A stretch of 64,000 nucleotides of DNA, taken from contig CAICTM010000307.1 of assembly GCA_903772945.1 (NCBI GenBank), forward strand, positions 1-64,000. The letters are read 5' to 3'. Shown here piece by piece: positions 52,608-64,000 of the stretch; positions within the stretch are counted from its first letter, which is position 1; each line of letters begins with the position of its first letter. Both the position numbers and the translations under genes were made by a program. The notes under the pieces are model-generated. The model was not told where the DNA came from and ran no database searches. It saw only the letters and a program-made list of their open reading frames with translations. Origin of the DNA: Seminavis robusta (lineage: Eukaryota; Bacillariophyta; Bacillariophyceae; Naviculales; Naviculaceae).

Positions 52608-55600
52608 ATGAAGAGGATTCTTTTGGGTCGAAGCGGAACTGGTGGTGGTGACTCGGGTATGTACTACTGAAGGCAGTCGTATGGCTGGTCTTGTCTTGTC
52701 TTGTTTGGACTAGATGGTTGTCTCTTGACCAATGACTCACTCACACACTGTCTCTCTCTCTCTCTCTCATCATTTGGCCACCGAATCAATCCACGAATTG
52801 TGACTCGACTCGTCGCGCAGCCCTTCGTCGGTTGAAAAAGCCTTGGCATAAAAGCATGGAAGCCGATGACGAACAGGGCCGTCACAGGCTCGTCTTGGAA
52901 GGGCAAGATGAAGAAGACGAAAAAATGACTGGCGATGATCAAAAGAGGTCAACCGCCGAGGACGACCAAGACGAGGAGGAAGAAGAAGAGGAGGAGGACG
53001 AAGAGGACACTCACGCGGAAGACGATGACAAGGACAGCTCCGAGTCCACCGAAGAGACCGAGAGGACGGAAGAAGACAAGCACATGGAAGCTGCCGCGAT
53101 GGATATGACGGCTCTGGCGGCCGCTGCCAAGAGAAGCCACGAACAAGAGATGGGGCCGGCTTCCAAAAAGCAGAAATTGAAGGATGCGGCCGCCGCCAGA
53201 GCTGCTCAGGAAGATCACGAAAAGGCCGCGGCGGCTTCGGGAATTGCGCTGCTCTTGGGAAATGCCAACAAGGCGCTGGGACTCAAGGCGCCAGAACCGG
53301 CTCCTGCTCCCGCCAGCAGCAAGACTTCGTCGGAGCCCAGTAGTAACAAGTCCAGTCCTTCCAAGTCGTTTGGTGGAGCTTCTGGTAGCAAGGGTCCTAC
53401 ATCGTTTGAGATGTGGAAAAAGCGCAAGATGGAGAAAAGCTCTTCTTCTGGAGGTAGAAACACACCTACCAAGACCCTCGATACTTCCAAAATCGGCAAC
53501 CGACCAGCTCCAGCTGTGACTTCGCCAGCTCCGCCGCCTCCTGTAGCGGCTCCCATTGCCCCTCCAGAGCCCGCCCCTGCTCCACCACCGCCAGCTCCCT
53601 CTCTGCACGATCATTTGCGAGATGAAGATAACGACGCCGCTGAAGCTTTGAAGGCCATTATGCAGTTGGGACAGCGCCCTCCCTTGCCCATGGCGGCTCC
53701 CGCTTCGCCTTTGCCTCCGCCACAAAACAATAGTGCCATGGAAGCCATGTTGGCAGAGGCTGCCAAAGCAAAGAGCCCCAAGCCCGCATCCTCCACTCCA
53801 GCCAAGATGATGAGCAAAAAGCCATTGCCTACCAAGCGTTCCCGTTCGTTTGGGAATGGCAGCGACAGTCCGCCGAATGCCGGTGTGCCTTCGGCGCCCC
53901 CGCCGGCTGCTTTGGCGCCTCCCCATCAACCATCTCATCAGCCTCCTCCTCACGCTGGCATGACGGCTGGTATGATGAATTTCGCCAACATGGCGGCGGC
54001 CATGGCAGCAGCTGGTGCACCCATGCCAGCCCCTCCTCAGCCGCCCGCTCCTGCTCCTATCAGCACTAGTAGTACCACCACTACTAGCACCAAGCCACCG
54101 AAAGCACCCAAGAGCAGCAAGAAATTGCAACAGGGACCACCCACCAAGAAGAAAAAGGTCGTGTCCAAAGATGGCAAAAAAACAAAGTCGGGAGACAAGG
54201 TCAAGAAAGTCAAGGGAGAAGGCAAGAAAAAGAGCAAATCCAGTAGTGCCAATGGCAGTGGTGGTGGTGGAGAAAAGACCAGTCGCAAACCGCAGGCATT
54301 GCCCGAAATACTCATGGATTTGCTCAATAAGAATGTGGCGCCGGATGCCATTTTTTGGCTGGGAGGGACACAGATTTTTGCCATTAACAAGGACAATTTC
54401 AAGAAAAAGGTGATTCCCAAGTTTTTTAATGGGAAAACCTTTACCAGTATCACCAAGAGCTTGAACCTATGGTATGTTTGTATAGTGTCGTGCTTTTGGC
54501 TATTTTTGTTATATTGTGATTTTGATGTTGGCACTAACACACTTCTTGTATTATTCTACTGCAGGAACTTCACCAAGGCTCCCAAACAGCAGTTGCCTCC
54601 CAATACCGTAGGATACCATCATAAGCTATTCCAGAAGGATGCCCCACACCTTTTGAAGCAAATGGTGGAAGGAGGCGGCTCGGGTGAACAGGCACCTTCC
54701 GGAGGAGCCTCGCATGCTGCGGCACCTGTGCCACCTCAACAGCAACCCCCCGAGCCCCAATTTCCCCCGCAACAACAGCAGGCACCCGCTCCTTCTCAAC
54801 AGCAACAGGTGCAGAATATCCCGACGCAATTGAACGCTATGCCCAGGCCAGCCGTTCCAAAGAAGCCCAAGTCACCCTCGCCTCCTGTCATGATGAACTC
54901 CACGATGAACTCCATGATGGTAGAGCAACCAAAGCCAGTCGCACCCTCGCCACGATTGACACAACCTTCACCCGCGCAGGCTGCTGCTAACATGGTTACC
55001 TTGGCCGATATTGCTGCGAATGCCCGTCCTACCGGTTCCGGGGTATCACAGTCCGAAGCGCAGGCTCAAGCCCAAGCTCTTCAGGCACATCACCAGGCAG
55101 CAGCTGCGGCGGCTGCTGCAGCAGATCCCCAGCGGGCTGAACTGGAGGCTTTGCAGAATCGCAGTCTACAGCTAGCCGCGGAACGCGAGGCACTCATGCA
55201 GTCCATGTTGGGAGACCAACAGTCGAGTTTGGAATTCTTGCGCCAGCGCCAAGCTGCGGGAGCAGAGGGCGCCGGTGGAGTTGACCAGCAGTCTGCTCTG
55301 GAACTCTTGCGCCAGAGGCAAGCCGCTGCGCAAGCTGCCGGAGATCAACAGTCTCAGTTGGAGTTGCTTCGTCAGAGACAAGCTGCCGCGGGAGGTGGCG
55401 CAGGGGCTGGTGGTGCAGGAGGAGCCGCCCAGGAGCAGGCATCTGCATTTGAGCTTCTTCGACAGCGCCAAGCGCAAGCTGCTGCTGCCGAGGAGCAGTC
55501 TAGTTTGGAACTTCTCAGACAGAGACAAGCGGCAGCCGAAGAACAATCCACATTGGAGTTTCTTCGCCAGCGACAAGCTCAGGCTGACGAGCAGAACAAT

Positions 55601-56167
55601 CTCGAGTTGCTCCGACAACGACAAGCTCAGGCTGAAGAACAGCAATCCGCCCTTGAATTGCTCCGACAGCGTCAAGCGGCTGCCGGTGGTGGTGAACAAT
55701 CAAACTTTGATCTCTTCCGACAGCGACAAGCGATGGATGTTGAATACCTGTTGGAGCAGAGGAGAGCAGCATTGGAGGCTGAGAACGCTCTCGCGGAACA
55801 ACAGCGTGCCGCTGCAGTGGAAAGAGCATTGGCGGAACGTGTCATGTTGGAGCGCGAACTACTTGGCGGAGGCGGTCTTGGTGGGCTCGGCGGTCAACTT
55901 GGAGGAGGGCAAGGCCAAGATCAACTTTCCCTTCAGCTCGCCCAGTTGAGGGGCCAACAAGGCCAAGGGGGTGGCGGCGGAGCAGGTGGTGGTGTTGATC
56001 CAGTCATGTTGTTGGCGCTGCGACAACAGCAGGAAGCTGCCCGCAACAATAATGCCCTCGAGGAGCTGTTGCTCTTGGAACAGCAGAGGCGACAACAGGC
56101 TGCGCTTCAAGCTCTCATGTACAACCACCGAGGAGGAGGTGGTGGTGGAGGAGGCGGAGGACTTTAA
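52608..56167 (+). CDS. HSF-N: large heat-shock-factor-type protein with RQRQ repeats
   Basis: Exons 52608-52656, 52821-54471 and 54565-56167 join in frame to 1100 residues (MKRILLGRSGTGGGDSALRR). Residues 1-500 are acidic, then Pro/Ala/Ser/Lys-rich and disordered. The HSF domain is central, at about 509-596: PEILMDLLNKNVAPDAIFW, QIFAIN, FFNGKTFTSITKSLNLWNF and FQKDAPHLLKQM. It then has Gln/Pro-rich and Ala-rich stretches, nine repeats of [EQ]QSxLELLRQRQ (about 55209-55740), more coiled coil and a Gly-rich end. The placement of the DNA-binding domain mid-protein is unusual, since HSFs normally carry it N-terminally. The 93-nt intron 2 has no stop and keeps frame, so retention would insert 31 hydrophobic residues into the recognition-helix region. 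Confidence 0.87.
55209..55740 (+). repeat. Nine LELLRQRQ coding repeats in HSF-N
   Basis: The core octapeptide LE[LF]LRQRQ, preceded by QS or NN, recurs nine times, separated by Ala/Gly/Glu spacers of 4 to about 18 residues. The four middle copies have the tightest spacing (16 residues), close to heptad-compatible. Leu and Arg positions are almost invariant while codons vary. Confidence 0.9.
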
Positions 56168-56311
56168 TCCTTTGCTCTGACCATTATTGTGCCGTTTTGT
56201 ATTGTTGAATGCCTTCTGTATGGAATGAATGGACTTGAACCGGACTACCAACAAACACTGTCACCGAATTATTAAAGTATTAGTAAGAAAATTATTTGGT
56301 TGCTACTAAAG

Positions 56312-59300
56312 TTACATGTCTTGTAATCGAAGTCGCGGCAGCACATTCATCGCTTGAAGCTCTTGGAATAGCAGCTTGCACGCGTACGGGAGCCTTATGT
56401 CAACCACCTTCTCGCCGGAGCGGCACATCTGACACCAATTCTGATACTGAAGCAAACCACACGTCATGCAAACATTAGCAGAGAACGCATCAGAGCTATG
56501 CATGAGTCTCTCCATGATTAGATTGGATGCTCCGTAAGCAATCAGACAGTCTCGTTCCATCTCTCCCAAACGCAAACCTCCATCTCGAGAACGGCCTTCC
56601 GTGGGTTGTCTTGTCAGTACTGCCCTCGGTCCTCGAGCTCGAGCATGGGCCTTGTCCAACACCATGTGTTTCAACTTTTGATAAAAGACGGGCCCAGAAA
56701 AGATGTAGGCATCCAGTGGTTCGCCGCTTGCTCCGCTGTACATAATGTCCTTGCCAGTATAGTTCAAGCCGGCTCGAATCAAAGCCTCCGCTGCACCAAC
56801 CTCCGTGTCCGCGGAACCATGCTCTTCGCCAAAGGCACTGGAGTATCCTTGCCGACCAACGTACAGACCCGACTTGCCCACGAGAAGCTCCAACAGCTTG
56901 CCCACTGTCATTCGGGAGGGGAAACCGTGGGGGTTCATGATCATATCCGGTGGATGCCCCATCTCGTTGAACGGCATGTCCTCCTGCGGTACGATCAGAC
57001 CGCAAACACCTTTCTGTCCGTGTCGGCTGGCAAACTTATCTCCGACCTCTGGGCGACGCACCTGTCGCAGCATTACTTTGATAAGAAATTGTTCATGTTC
57101 GTTGGAGGTGATCAGAACCTTGTCCACATATGTGGGACAAGCCCCACGATAACCCATACCAGAATACTTGTACTGCATATTGGCAGGAGCTCCCGTGCTG
57201 ACGGCGCCAAACTCCATACCGCCCATGTTGCTGTTAGTAGTGTCTAGGGGCGATTCTTTGTTCACCATGATGGAGCCACTATCCATAAATTCACCCACGC
57301 GACAGATCCCGTCTTTGTCAATGGCTTGGTACTTCAGAAAGCGTTTGTCGTTTTCTCCGTCGGGAAACTGAGTTGGATCGGGCGGTCCACAAGTCCGGTC
57401 CATCGCCCCGTTTGCATACCGACGAACGCTAGTTTGATGCTTCTTGAACACCATACAACGGCCGTAGCCTCGGTCGATTGCTGCCTTGTTCAGGATCACA
57501 GCATCCTCAATATCGTAGCCAGTATATGACATGACAGCAATGCACGCGTTTTGACCTCCAGGGATGTTGTCAAACTCAATGAGATCGAGAGTACGACTCT
57601 TGACAAGGATCTTTTGAGGGTAGACTGTCGTATAGATAAGACCGTCCATGCGAACATATTCGTTGATTCCAATCGTTCCCATGGCTTGTTTTGACATAGC
57701 AACTGTGTACGTGTTTCGGGGCGCCTGGTTGTGATGTGGGTACTGTAAAAATAAGAAAGAGCAGATACTTGGTGAGCCCACAACACAGTGACATGCACAC
57801 CACTGAGACACACCAATATGAGACTTGAACCATCGTAATAGATACGCACCGGAATGATACCACCAACAATCCCAAGGATGGAAAATGGATCCACCTCCAA
57901 GTGAGTGTACTGTTTTCGTTTCTTTTGCGGGTGGTATTCTGCCAGACGCAAGGCCACGGCCAAGTCATTTTCGGTCACGGCAATGAGCGTGTTGTTCTCT
58001 TCGTTACAGTCAACGTACTCCACGACCCCTTCGTGTAGCAAATCCTGCACATCCATTGTTCCAAGTGCCAGGGCTTCCAGATGCCGCTGTTTCAACTTGG
58101 GCAGGCCCGTGTTTGGATCTACTAAAATGAGAGGACGACAGACCCGTCCACCGTCCGTGGCAATGTGAACGACACGCTGTTCTGGGTGGAAGTAGACCGA
58201 CACGAATTCTCCCGCCCCAATTCCTCGTCGTCTCATTTCTCGTAGATTTGCCACCAACTTGTGTGGCTGCGTATGAGCACCCAAAATGATACCATTCAAG
58301 AATACCAACGAAGCCTGTGTCGCGTTAATCTCATGGCCCGTCATACGGTGCACATCTTCCACACCAAGGTCACGACACAATCGTTCAATGGGTCCAGTGT
58401 CATCCTCGTCCGTGGTAATGTGTCCCAACAAGGCCAAATTCTTGACCAACCCACAGGCTTCTCCTTCGGGTGTATCGGCGGGACAGAGCATACCCCACTG
58501 CGATGGCTGCAGCGATCGCGGACCACTGACCTTGCGCGTTTTTTCAAACTGGCTATTGATGCGTGTCATCATACCAATGGCCGACATGTAACTGAGGCGT
58601 GTCAACACTTGCGTGACACCGGCGCGATCCATGCGGAATCGTTTCAAAACCCAATTTCCCGTGGCAATGGAATTGATCATACCGTTCGAAATGGTATCGG
58701 TTCGAATACTCTTGACGACATCAAATGCTTGTGCTCGATTGGCTTTTTGCAGCACCATATCCGCTTGTCGTTTGAGATCGTTGTTGAATAACTTGAACAA
58801 ATCCTCAAAGAGCAGCGACATTAAGTTCCCGGCCAATTCGAGACGTTTGTTACCATAATAATCCTTGTCGTCAAAGGGCAACTTGCCCAAATGGACCAAC
58901 AGCACACGACGGGTAATGTGTCCAATAAACACCGCCTTGGTTCGAAAATTGAATTTGTGCACTGGGACATGACTGAGTACGACGTTGGCGAGTACATCTC
59001 GTGCTTCTTCTTCCGGCAATTGTGGTTTGCGATATCCAAACGCTCGTGCATTGGACCGTCCTCGAATCTTGTTTCCAATGTACCGTAATGCCTGCGTTTG
59101 CGTATGAATCCCCAATCGAGCGGGTTCTTCCAGACTGAGCGCCAGGGAATTCAAAATATAATCTTCACTACCGACCAACTGTACCATTTCCAAATCCGAT
59201 TCAATGCCCATGGCTTTCAAGACAATCGCAATGGGGATATCATCTCCCAGAGTATTGTTTTTGAGATAGACGCGTCCATGTTTCATGACGAGATACGCCT

Positions 59301-60766
59301 TGCTTTTACGTTCATGAGTACTGGAAGTGATACTAGCGGAAACGAATCCCTTTCCATCTTCTTCTAGAATGACACGATTTTTGGACAATTGTTCTTGAAT
59401 CAAAATGACCTTTTCATTTCCCTTGACGACAAAGTAACCACCGGGATCGTACGGACATTCCTTCATGGCCGCCAATTCGGCTTCGGTCTTGTCGCGTAGC
59501 ACGCATTTGCTAGACCGTAACATGATGGGGACCTACCAAACAAACGGACGGGTTTCAACGTCGAGTTAGATAAAGAAGAATCGAGCAAGAACACACGCCA
59601 TGTCATGCCATGTCCAACCACCAAAAGCAAAAGTAATCAATCCAAATCAAATAACTCACCCGCCCAATCATAACTTTGCGTTTGACCACAATTTGTCGTC
59701 CCCGCGTATATCGCACATTGACATAGAGAGGCGCACTGTACGTGGCATCCCGGAGCCGACATTGAAAGGGTGTCACGGTCGCCAACGAATAGGAATCTTC
59801 TTGGACGGATGGTTCTCCCACCCAACAATCCGTGTACCGCAGATAAAATTTGGGATCGTGATCGGATCGTATTTCGCAATTGGACGGCGATTGGACGATT
59901 TGTTTGAGTTCGACATTGGTGAAATGATCAAAACTGTCAATGTGTTGTCGTAAGAGCGATCGGAGGCGTAAAAAGTGTGGCAGCAGACGCCACTTGTCTT
60001 TGAGGGCTCCCACGGGAGCATCGTCCGGTGTTTTGGTGGATCCATAGTCGTGATGGGTTTGAGAAAAGGGTTGTTCTTTTGTAGTAGTAGTAGTACTAGC
60101 TGGAGTAGTAGTGGCAGAAGAGGACGACACGGGTGTATCAGCGACAATGCTGTCCTTCAATTTCGTCGTGCTACTACTACTAGTAGCAGCAGTCGCCGTA
60201 CTAGCGCTGGGAGTGTTGAAGGCTCCCATGGCGGACTCTTTGGCGATCAATCCAATGGAATCGATTTCATCAATGGTTTCTTGACCATAGACGTGATTGT
60301 ACTTGTGCTTGGGGAAGTCGATGGGTGGCAGATTCTGGTTCCTCCATTGATGCCATTCTTGAGTTTCCTCTTTGCTTTTCTCGGTAGAGTCCAAACATCC
60401 ACCAAACGGACTGGCTCGCACTTGACCCCATTCTTGGACTGTCGTTTTTCGATTGGGATTCTCCCACCAGTTTTTGGAAGAACTGTCCGTTGCTTCTTTG
60501 AGCGATGATTTACTACTAGTACTACTACTACTGCTTTTGGCAGCCATCAATTGCGCCTTTAACGCTTTGGGAAGTTTCTTGAGCAGCAATACGTCCAAAC
60601 TGTCCATCAAAGCATCGTGGCTACTCATGGGCACATCGGCTTGGACAGCAGCAGCAGTACCAGCACTCTCCTTTTCCACATCATTGTCACTACTACGATT
60701 CCTCCTCGTCGTTTCCTCGGGATCCTTCTTGACGGCCGCCTTTTTCTTGCGCCCCTTGGGAGGCAT
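56312..60766 (-). CDS. RPC2: RNA polymerase III second-largest subunit RPC2
   Basis: Exons 60766-59660, 59532-57850 and 57742-56312 join in frame to 1406 residues. It forms half of the Pol III active-site cleft in the nucleus, making tRNA and 5S RNA. Diagnostic Pol III text: [90 protein letters not shown] (hybrid-binding), [15 protein letters not shown], and a C-terminal zinc site [16 protein letters not shown]. These read as RPC2 rather than RPB2 or RPA2. About 255 N-terminal residues are a low-complexity Lys/Ser/Thr/Ala extension absent from animal and yeast forms (about 1130-1150 residues). It is convergent with HSF-N, with stops 144 bp apart. Confidence 0.95.
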
Positions 60767-61294
60767 CTTTCCAATTCTGGGTTTGCTTGATTATTTGTGG
60801 TCGTCTTGGATTTTTGTTTTCGTGGTCAAGATCGCGAGATGTGTGGACGATTGGAGGGTGAGAATCTATGGAAGCCAGCAGAACGGCAATAATGTTGGCG
60901 GGTGAGGGAAAATCAACGCGTTTTCTTGGGCCTAACACTTCTTTACAAAGACATGAGTGGAGTCGAATCTTCGAACACGTTGGACAGCCAAGGATAGGTA
61001 CTAGTACCATAACGGAATTCAGAAGTGGCCAAATCCCGACACTGCTAAGTCTGCCTCCCTGACAAATAAATCTAGAAGTAGTCTAGTCAGGGTGGTCTGG
61101 AATCGATCAATCAAAGGTGAGTCTCTATCCTGTCAACTGGTTCATTTGCTGCTTGCGGCAAGCAATACCCACAGGAGCCTACGATGTACCGTACGGTAGG
61201 AAAGGAGACAGCTAGCTACCATAATAAATAGCAGTCTCCACTACAAACACCAGAGCCATCTTATCCTACCGTAGCAATGGTTGTCACTGAAACT
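60767..61294. other. Intergenic between RPC2 and LRR-P
   Basis: No supported gene; the RPC2 5' flank and the LRR-P 3' flank. Confidence 0.5.
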
Positions 61295-63614
61295 CTACTG
61301 GGGCAGGCAGTAGTCTGCAGCATCACCATCACAACACAGAATGCAACAAGAGCACTCTACCTTGGGATCACCTCTGCCATCCCTTGGCAAACAGTCAGCT
61401 GCCACTTCAAATGTGCGCTTTGTGGGCTCTGCCAGAGTGCAGAGAGACGATGGAATGGAACCAGAAATGCCATTCCCATTCACAATAAACCGACGCAGCT
61501 GTGTCAGAGCAGAAAGCTGTGTTGGGATGGTGCCATGGAACTTGTTGTTGGAAATGTCAAACCATTGCAGCTTTGACAAAAGCTGCAGTCCAGTGCTGAT
61601 TGTCCCAGTCAAGCCACAGTTGGAGACCCAAAGTGAAACTAAGTTGGTACATTCTGTAAAGAGTTCCTCTGGTAGGGAGCCATCCATATGGGTCCAACTG
61701 ATATCAAGTTGATGGAGAGCACCTTGCAGAAGTCCAATTTCAGATGGGATGGTTCCGCGCAAAGGGTTCCCTTGCAAATGTAGGTCGACTCGATTACGTC
61801 CATGCAATGCTCCAATTTCAGTGGGTAGAGTTCCTGTTAGCTACAAAGCAAGGAAAGAGAAAGGGTGAGCTGTTCATCACAGTTAAGGGTCTTGACCAAG
61901 AGTTGAAGATCACTGACGTTCTTTTCCCAAGGAAAGGTTGTCATACCTTATTGTCATTGAAATGAAACGAATGGATTCTTTTTTCAGTCTGAAAGAGCTC
62001 TGTAGGAAGGGAACCAGACAAGCTGTTTAAACCAAATGCAAGTGTGACCCCATCAAAGAGTCCAACTTCTGTGGGCACTGTGCCTGTTAGTGAATTGTTT
62101 ACGAGAGCTAATAAGGAGAGCTTGTTTCCAAACAATTCCACAGGAATACTTCCAGACAGGTGGTTGTTGAAGAGATTCAGTGAAGAAAGGGAAAGGAAGC
62201 TGCCATATATGCTTGGAACCGTGCCTGTCAGTTGATTCCCCTGAAAGAGTATTCTTGCCAGTGTGGAAAGACTTGAAAGTTCTGTGGGCAGCGGGCCGTT
62301 CAATCCATTGTTCCCTGATAATGAAAGCAAGCTAAGGATAAGTGCAGGATTCATGCATTTTGGTTCTTGTTGTGATCAGCAAAACATAGGAAAGAACTCA
62401 CTGAGATCCAACCGAGTAACATCCTTCTCTCCATCACAATAAATTCCTCCCCATTGACATTCGTGAACACCTGTAAGCCACCTACTTCCAACTGATCCGG
62501 AAACATTGATATCAATCCAACATGTTTCATCGTTTGCAGTTTTAGATGGTCCACAGGCAAGCCAATCACTCTCCCGGGATGTTTGAAAGTAAGTCAATGA
62601 CAAGATGAATCTCTGTAGAAGATTGTTGACATCTGGGTTGAGCTGCATTGGATCCTCAAACACAATCCAATCAAGAGCCTTGAGCTTTGGCTGGGAGGGT
62701 TCTGGTTCATCATTTTTGGGAAAATAGTCAGGTCCAAAGGCTTCTTCGATTCTGTTTTGAATGTCCACCTTAACAATGGATCGAAAGGAAGTGGGAGCCT
62801 GAGTCTCCATATCGCCTTCTTTGTTGCTGCAGAGACCAGCCCCACATATGGAACCAACAATCACTCCAACAACAAGAATGCTACCAATGAGGACAAGGAT
62901 CATAAGAGCCATTGAGGTTGATTTGTTCTCCCCATGCAAATGGTCGGGTCTAGCAATCTGTGTTGGTTCTTCATTTTCTTCGACCTGGTTCGCCACTGCC
63001 AATCCATTATTGTTGCCTGGGGGAGTTGCGGCTTGGTCATCTGCCGTACTCTGATTCCTTGTGTTTGCATTTGATGTAAGCTCTTCAACATGAGAAGAAG
63101 AAGTAGCTCCCACCAATGAGCGACTGAGTGTTGTGGTTCTTTGGAGATCAGATCCAGGGACCGCTGTGTAGGCTCCTGGACGCATGGTAGCATCTGGCAG
63201 ATTTTGTCCACAAGCCAACCTTGGTTGCGGAAAAGCAAGCTCGTCCTGTACTAGACCAATTTCTTCTTCTCTGGTTTCCTTTCCCGTGGAGTTGTCGCCT
63301 GCTGTGCTGGGACAGCCAGCTTCTGCTGATGGAGTTTTGCTGGTGGTAACTTGATGATAATTCTGTATTCGGTCTTGTACTACCTTCAAAATAGAGATAT
63401 CATCTTCCTTTTCTTCTTCTTTGATTTCCTCTCCCGTGGAGTTGTCGCTTATTGTTGTGTTGGGATCATGTTGCGATGACTCGAATGACCTCCTCATTTC
63501 GGCTCTCTTCGATTGCTCATCTTCTCTCTGTTGCGCCTCCAATTCAAACGCTTCCAGCTTTCTGAGCTCCGCCTCTCCATTGTCCCCTTGGCTTCTGCCA
63601 GCCACAATGTCCAT
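61295..63614 (-). CDS. LRR-P: type II membrane LRR protein with shifted start
   Basis: Exons 63614-62402, 62314-61947 and 61840-61295 join in frame to 708 residues from the ATG at 63614 (MDIVAGRSQGDNGEAELRK). The family's usual start is still visible at about 63652 (reading METSAAQN), but a one-base loss just after it puts it out of frame. Translation must therefore begin about 20 codons later if the gene works. A membrane helix lies at about 235-256, followed by GSICGAGLCSNKEGD. The cap reads ALDWIVFEDPMQLNPD and a CDGEKDVTRLDLS variant. Exon 2 is the long form. Exon 3 starts CTAACAGGA rather than CTTACAGGA (silent). The tail is CCILCCDGDAADYCLPQ. It lies about 27 kb from the main cluster. 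Confidence 0.82.
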
Positions 63615-64000
63615 CAACTCTTCCTCATCACGTTTTGGGCTGCAGAAGTTTCCATTTTTGCTGTATACCACTCTCTGCAATTGCCTTTGTCGCCGTCGTG
63701 TGACAATTGAGCTGGTGGAATTCCGCTGCGGCCTCTGAAGCTATCGACTGGAATTTGGTTTGGGTTAGGGTTAATGTCCTTGCACTTCGCGTGCGATTGA
63801 ACCGGAACAACTATAGTTAGAGCTAGACTCTAGCTAGGTAGTCTAGTAGCTACCAGTAGAGTATTTCACGAAGAAAAGGCTGTGGAGGCACAATGTATAT
63901 CGAGACACATTTCCCCCTTCTTGGAGAAGCGGGGGTTTAGAGTGGGGAAATTATCTAGCTAGGGAAGCCAGCCAAGGCCAGGCTTTTAAAAAAGCAAAGA
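63615..64000. other. 5' flank of LRR-P to window end
   Basis: No supported gene. A GGGTTAGGGTTA stretch near 63764 is too short to be telomeric. The LRR-P promoter should lie here. Confidence 0.45.

Noticed and set aside
56312-60766. Calling the polymerase subunit RPB2 (Pol II)
   Set aside because: The [21 protein letters not shown] and [17 protein letters not shown] contexts follow Pol III RPC2 as I know it, not RPB2.
63756-63778. Telomere-like GGGTTAGGGTTA
   Set aside because: Fewer than three units and directly upstream of a gene; no array.

Overview
The window looks like nuclear DNA of a pennate diatom, most like Seminavis robusta (a judgement from gene content and style, not from a search). 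The reasons are short GT-AG introns of about 65-130 nt, a large family of leucine-rich-repeat (LRR) membrane proteins with the diatom-type 'YFxTSxxSDW' N-cap, two divergent heat-shock-factor genes, a plastid-type bipartite presequence with a cleavage site before Trp, a CBF3/Ndc10-like Crypton protein and an old Copia copy.

Layout. 1-4.5 kb: a broken Ty1/Copia fossil beside a truncated Crypton tyrosine-recombinase gene. 4.5-33.8 kb: an LRR cluster holding LRR-A(-), pseudogene psi-LRR-C(-), LRR-D(-), LRR-E(+), LRR-H(+) and LRR-I(+). Between them lie a repeat-rich acidic/basic scaffold-like gene (8.3-11.2 kb), a type II glycosyltransferase-like gene (18.4-19.7 kb) with a duplicated 5' end at 15.6 kb, a broken F-box-like Cys-rich gene (20.4-21.2 kb) and an FAD monooxygenase (24.9-26.3 kb). 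34-41 kb: a GT92-type glycosyltransferase, a candidate small gene and a plastid-targeted coiled-coil protein. 41.5-44 kb: a more distant LRR gene, LRR-L(-), followed by a MITE-like element. 45.7-56.2 kb: two HSF genes, HSF-M(-) and HSF-N(+), transcribed away from each other across 4.3 kb of gene-poor DNA. 56.3-60.8 kb: RNA polymerase III second-largest subunit (RPC2), convergent with HSF-N. 61.3-63.6 kb: LRR-P(-).

Six close LRR paralogs (A, D, E, H, I, P) share one architecture, seen directly. Exon 1 encodes a long acidic N-terminal tail, one transmembrane segment and a Cys/Trp-rich LRR cap. Exon 2 encodes LRRs. Exon 3, nominally 546 nt in all six, encodes the remaining LRRs and a Cys-rich tail. 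No signal peptide is present, so a type II orientation (tail inside, LRRs outside) is inferred. The family varies in its tails, in LRR number (a 72-nt unit) and in splice and start sites, while exon 3 stays constant. It is the most likely 'system' here: a locally expanding set of kinase-less surface recognition proteins. The housekeeping genes (RPC2, HSFs, glycosyltransferases) appear to be ordinary neighbours.
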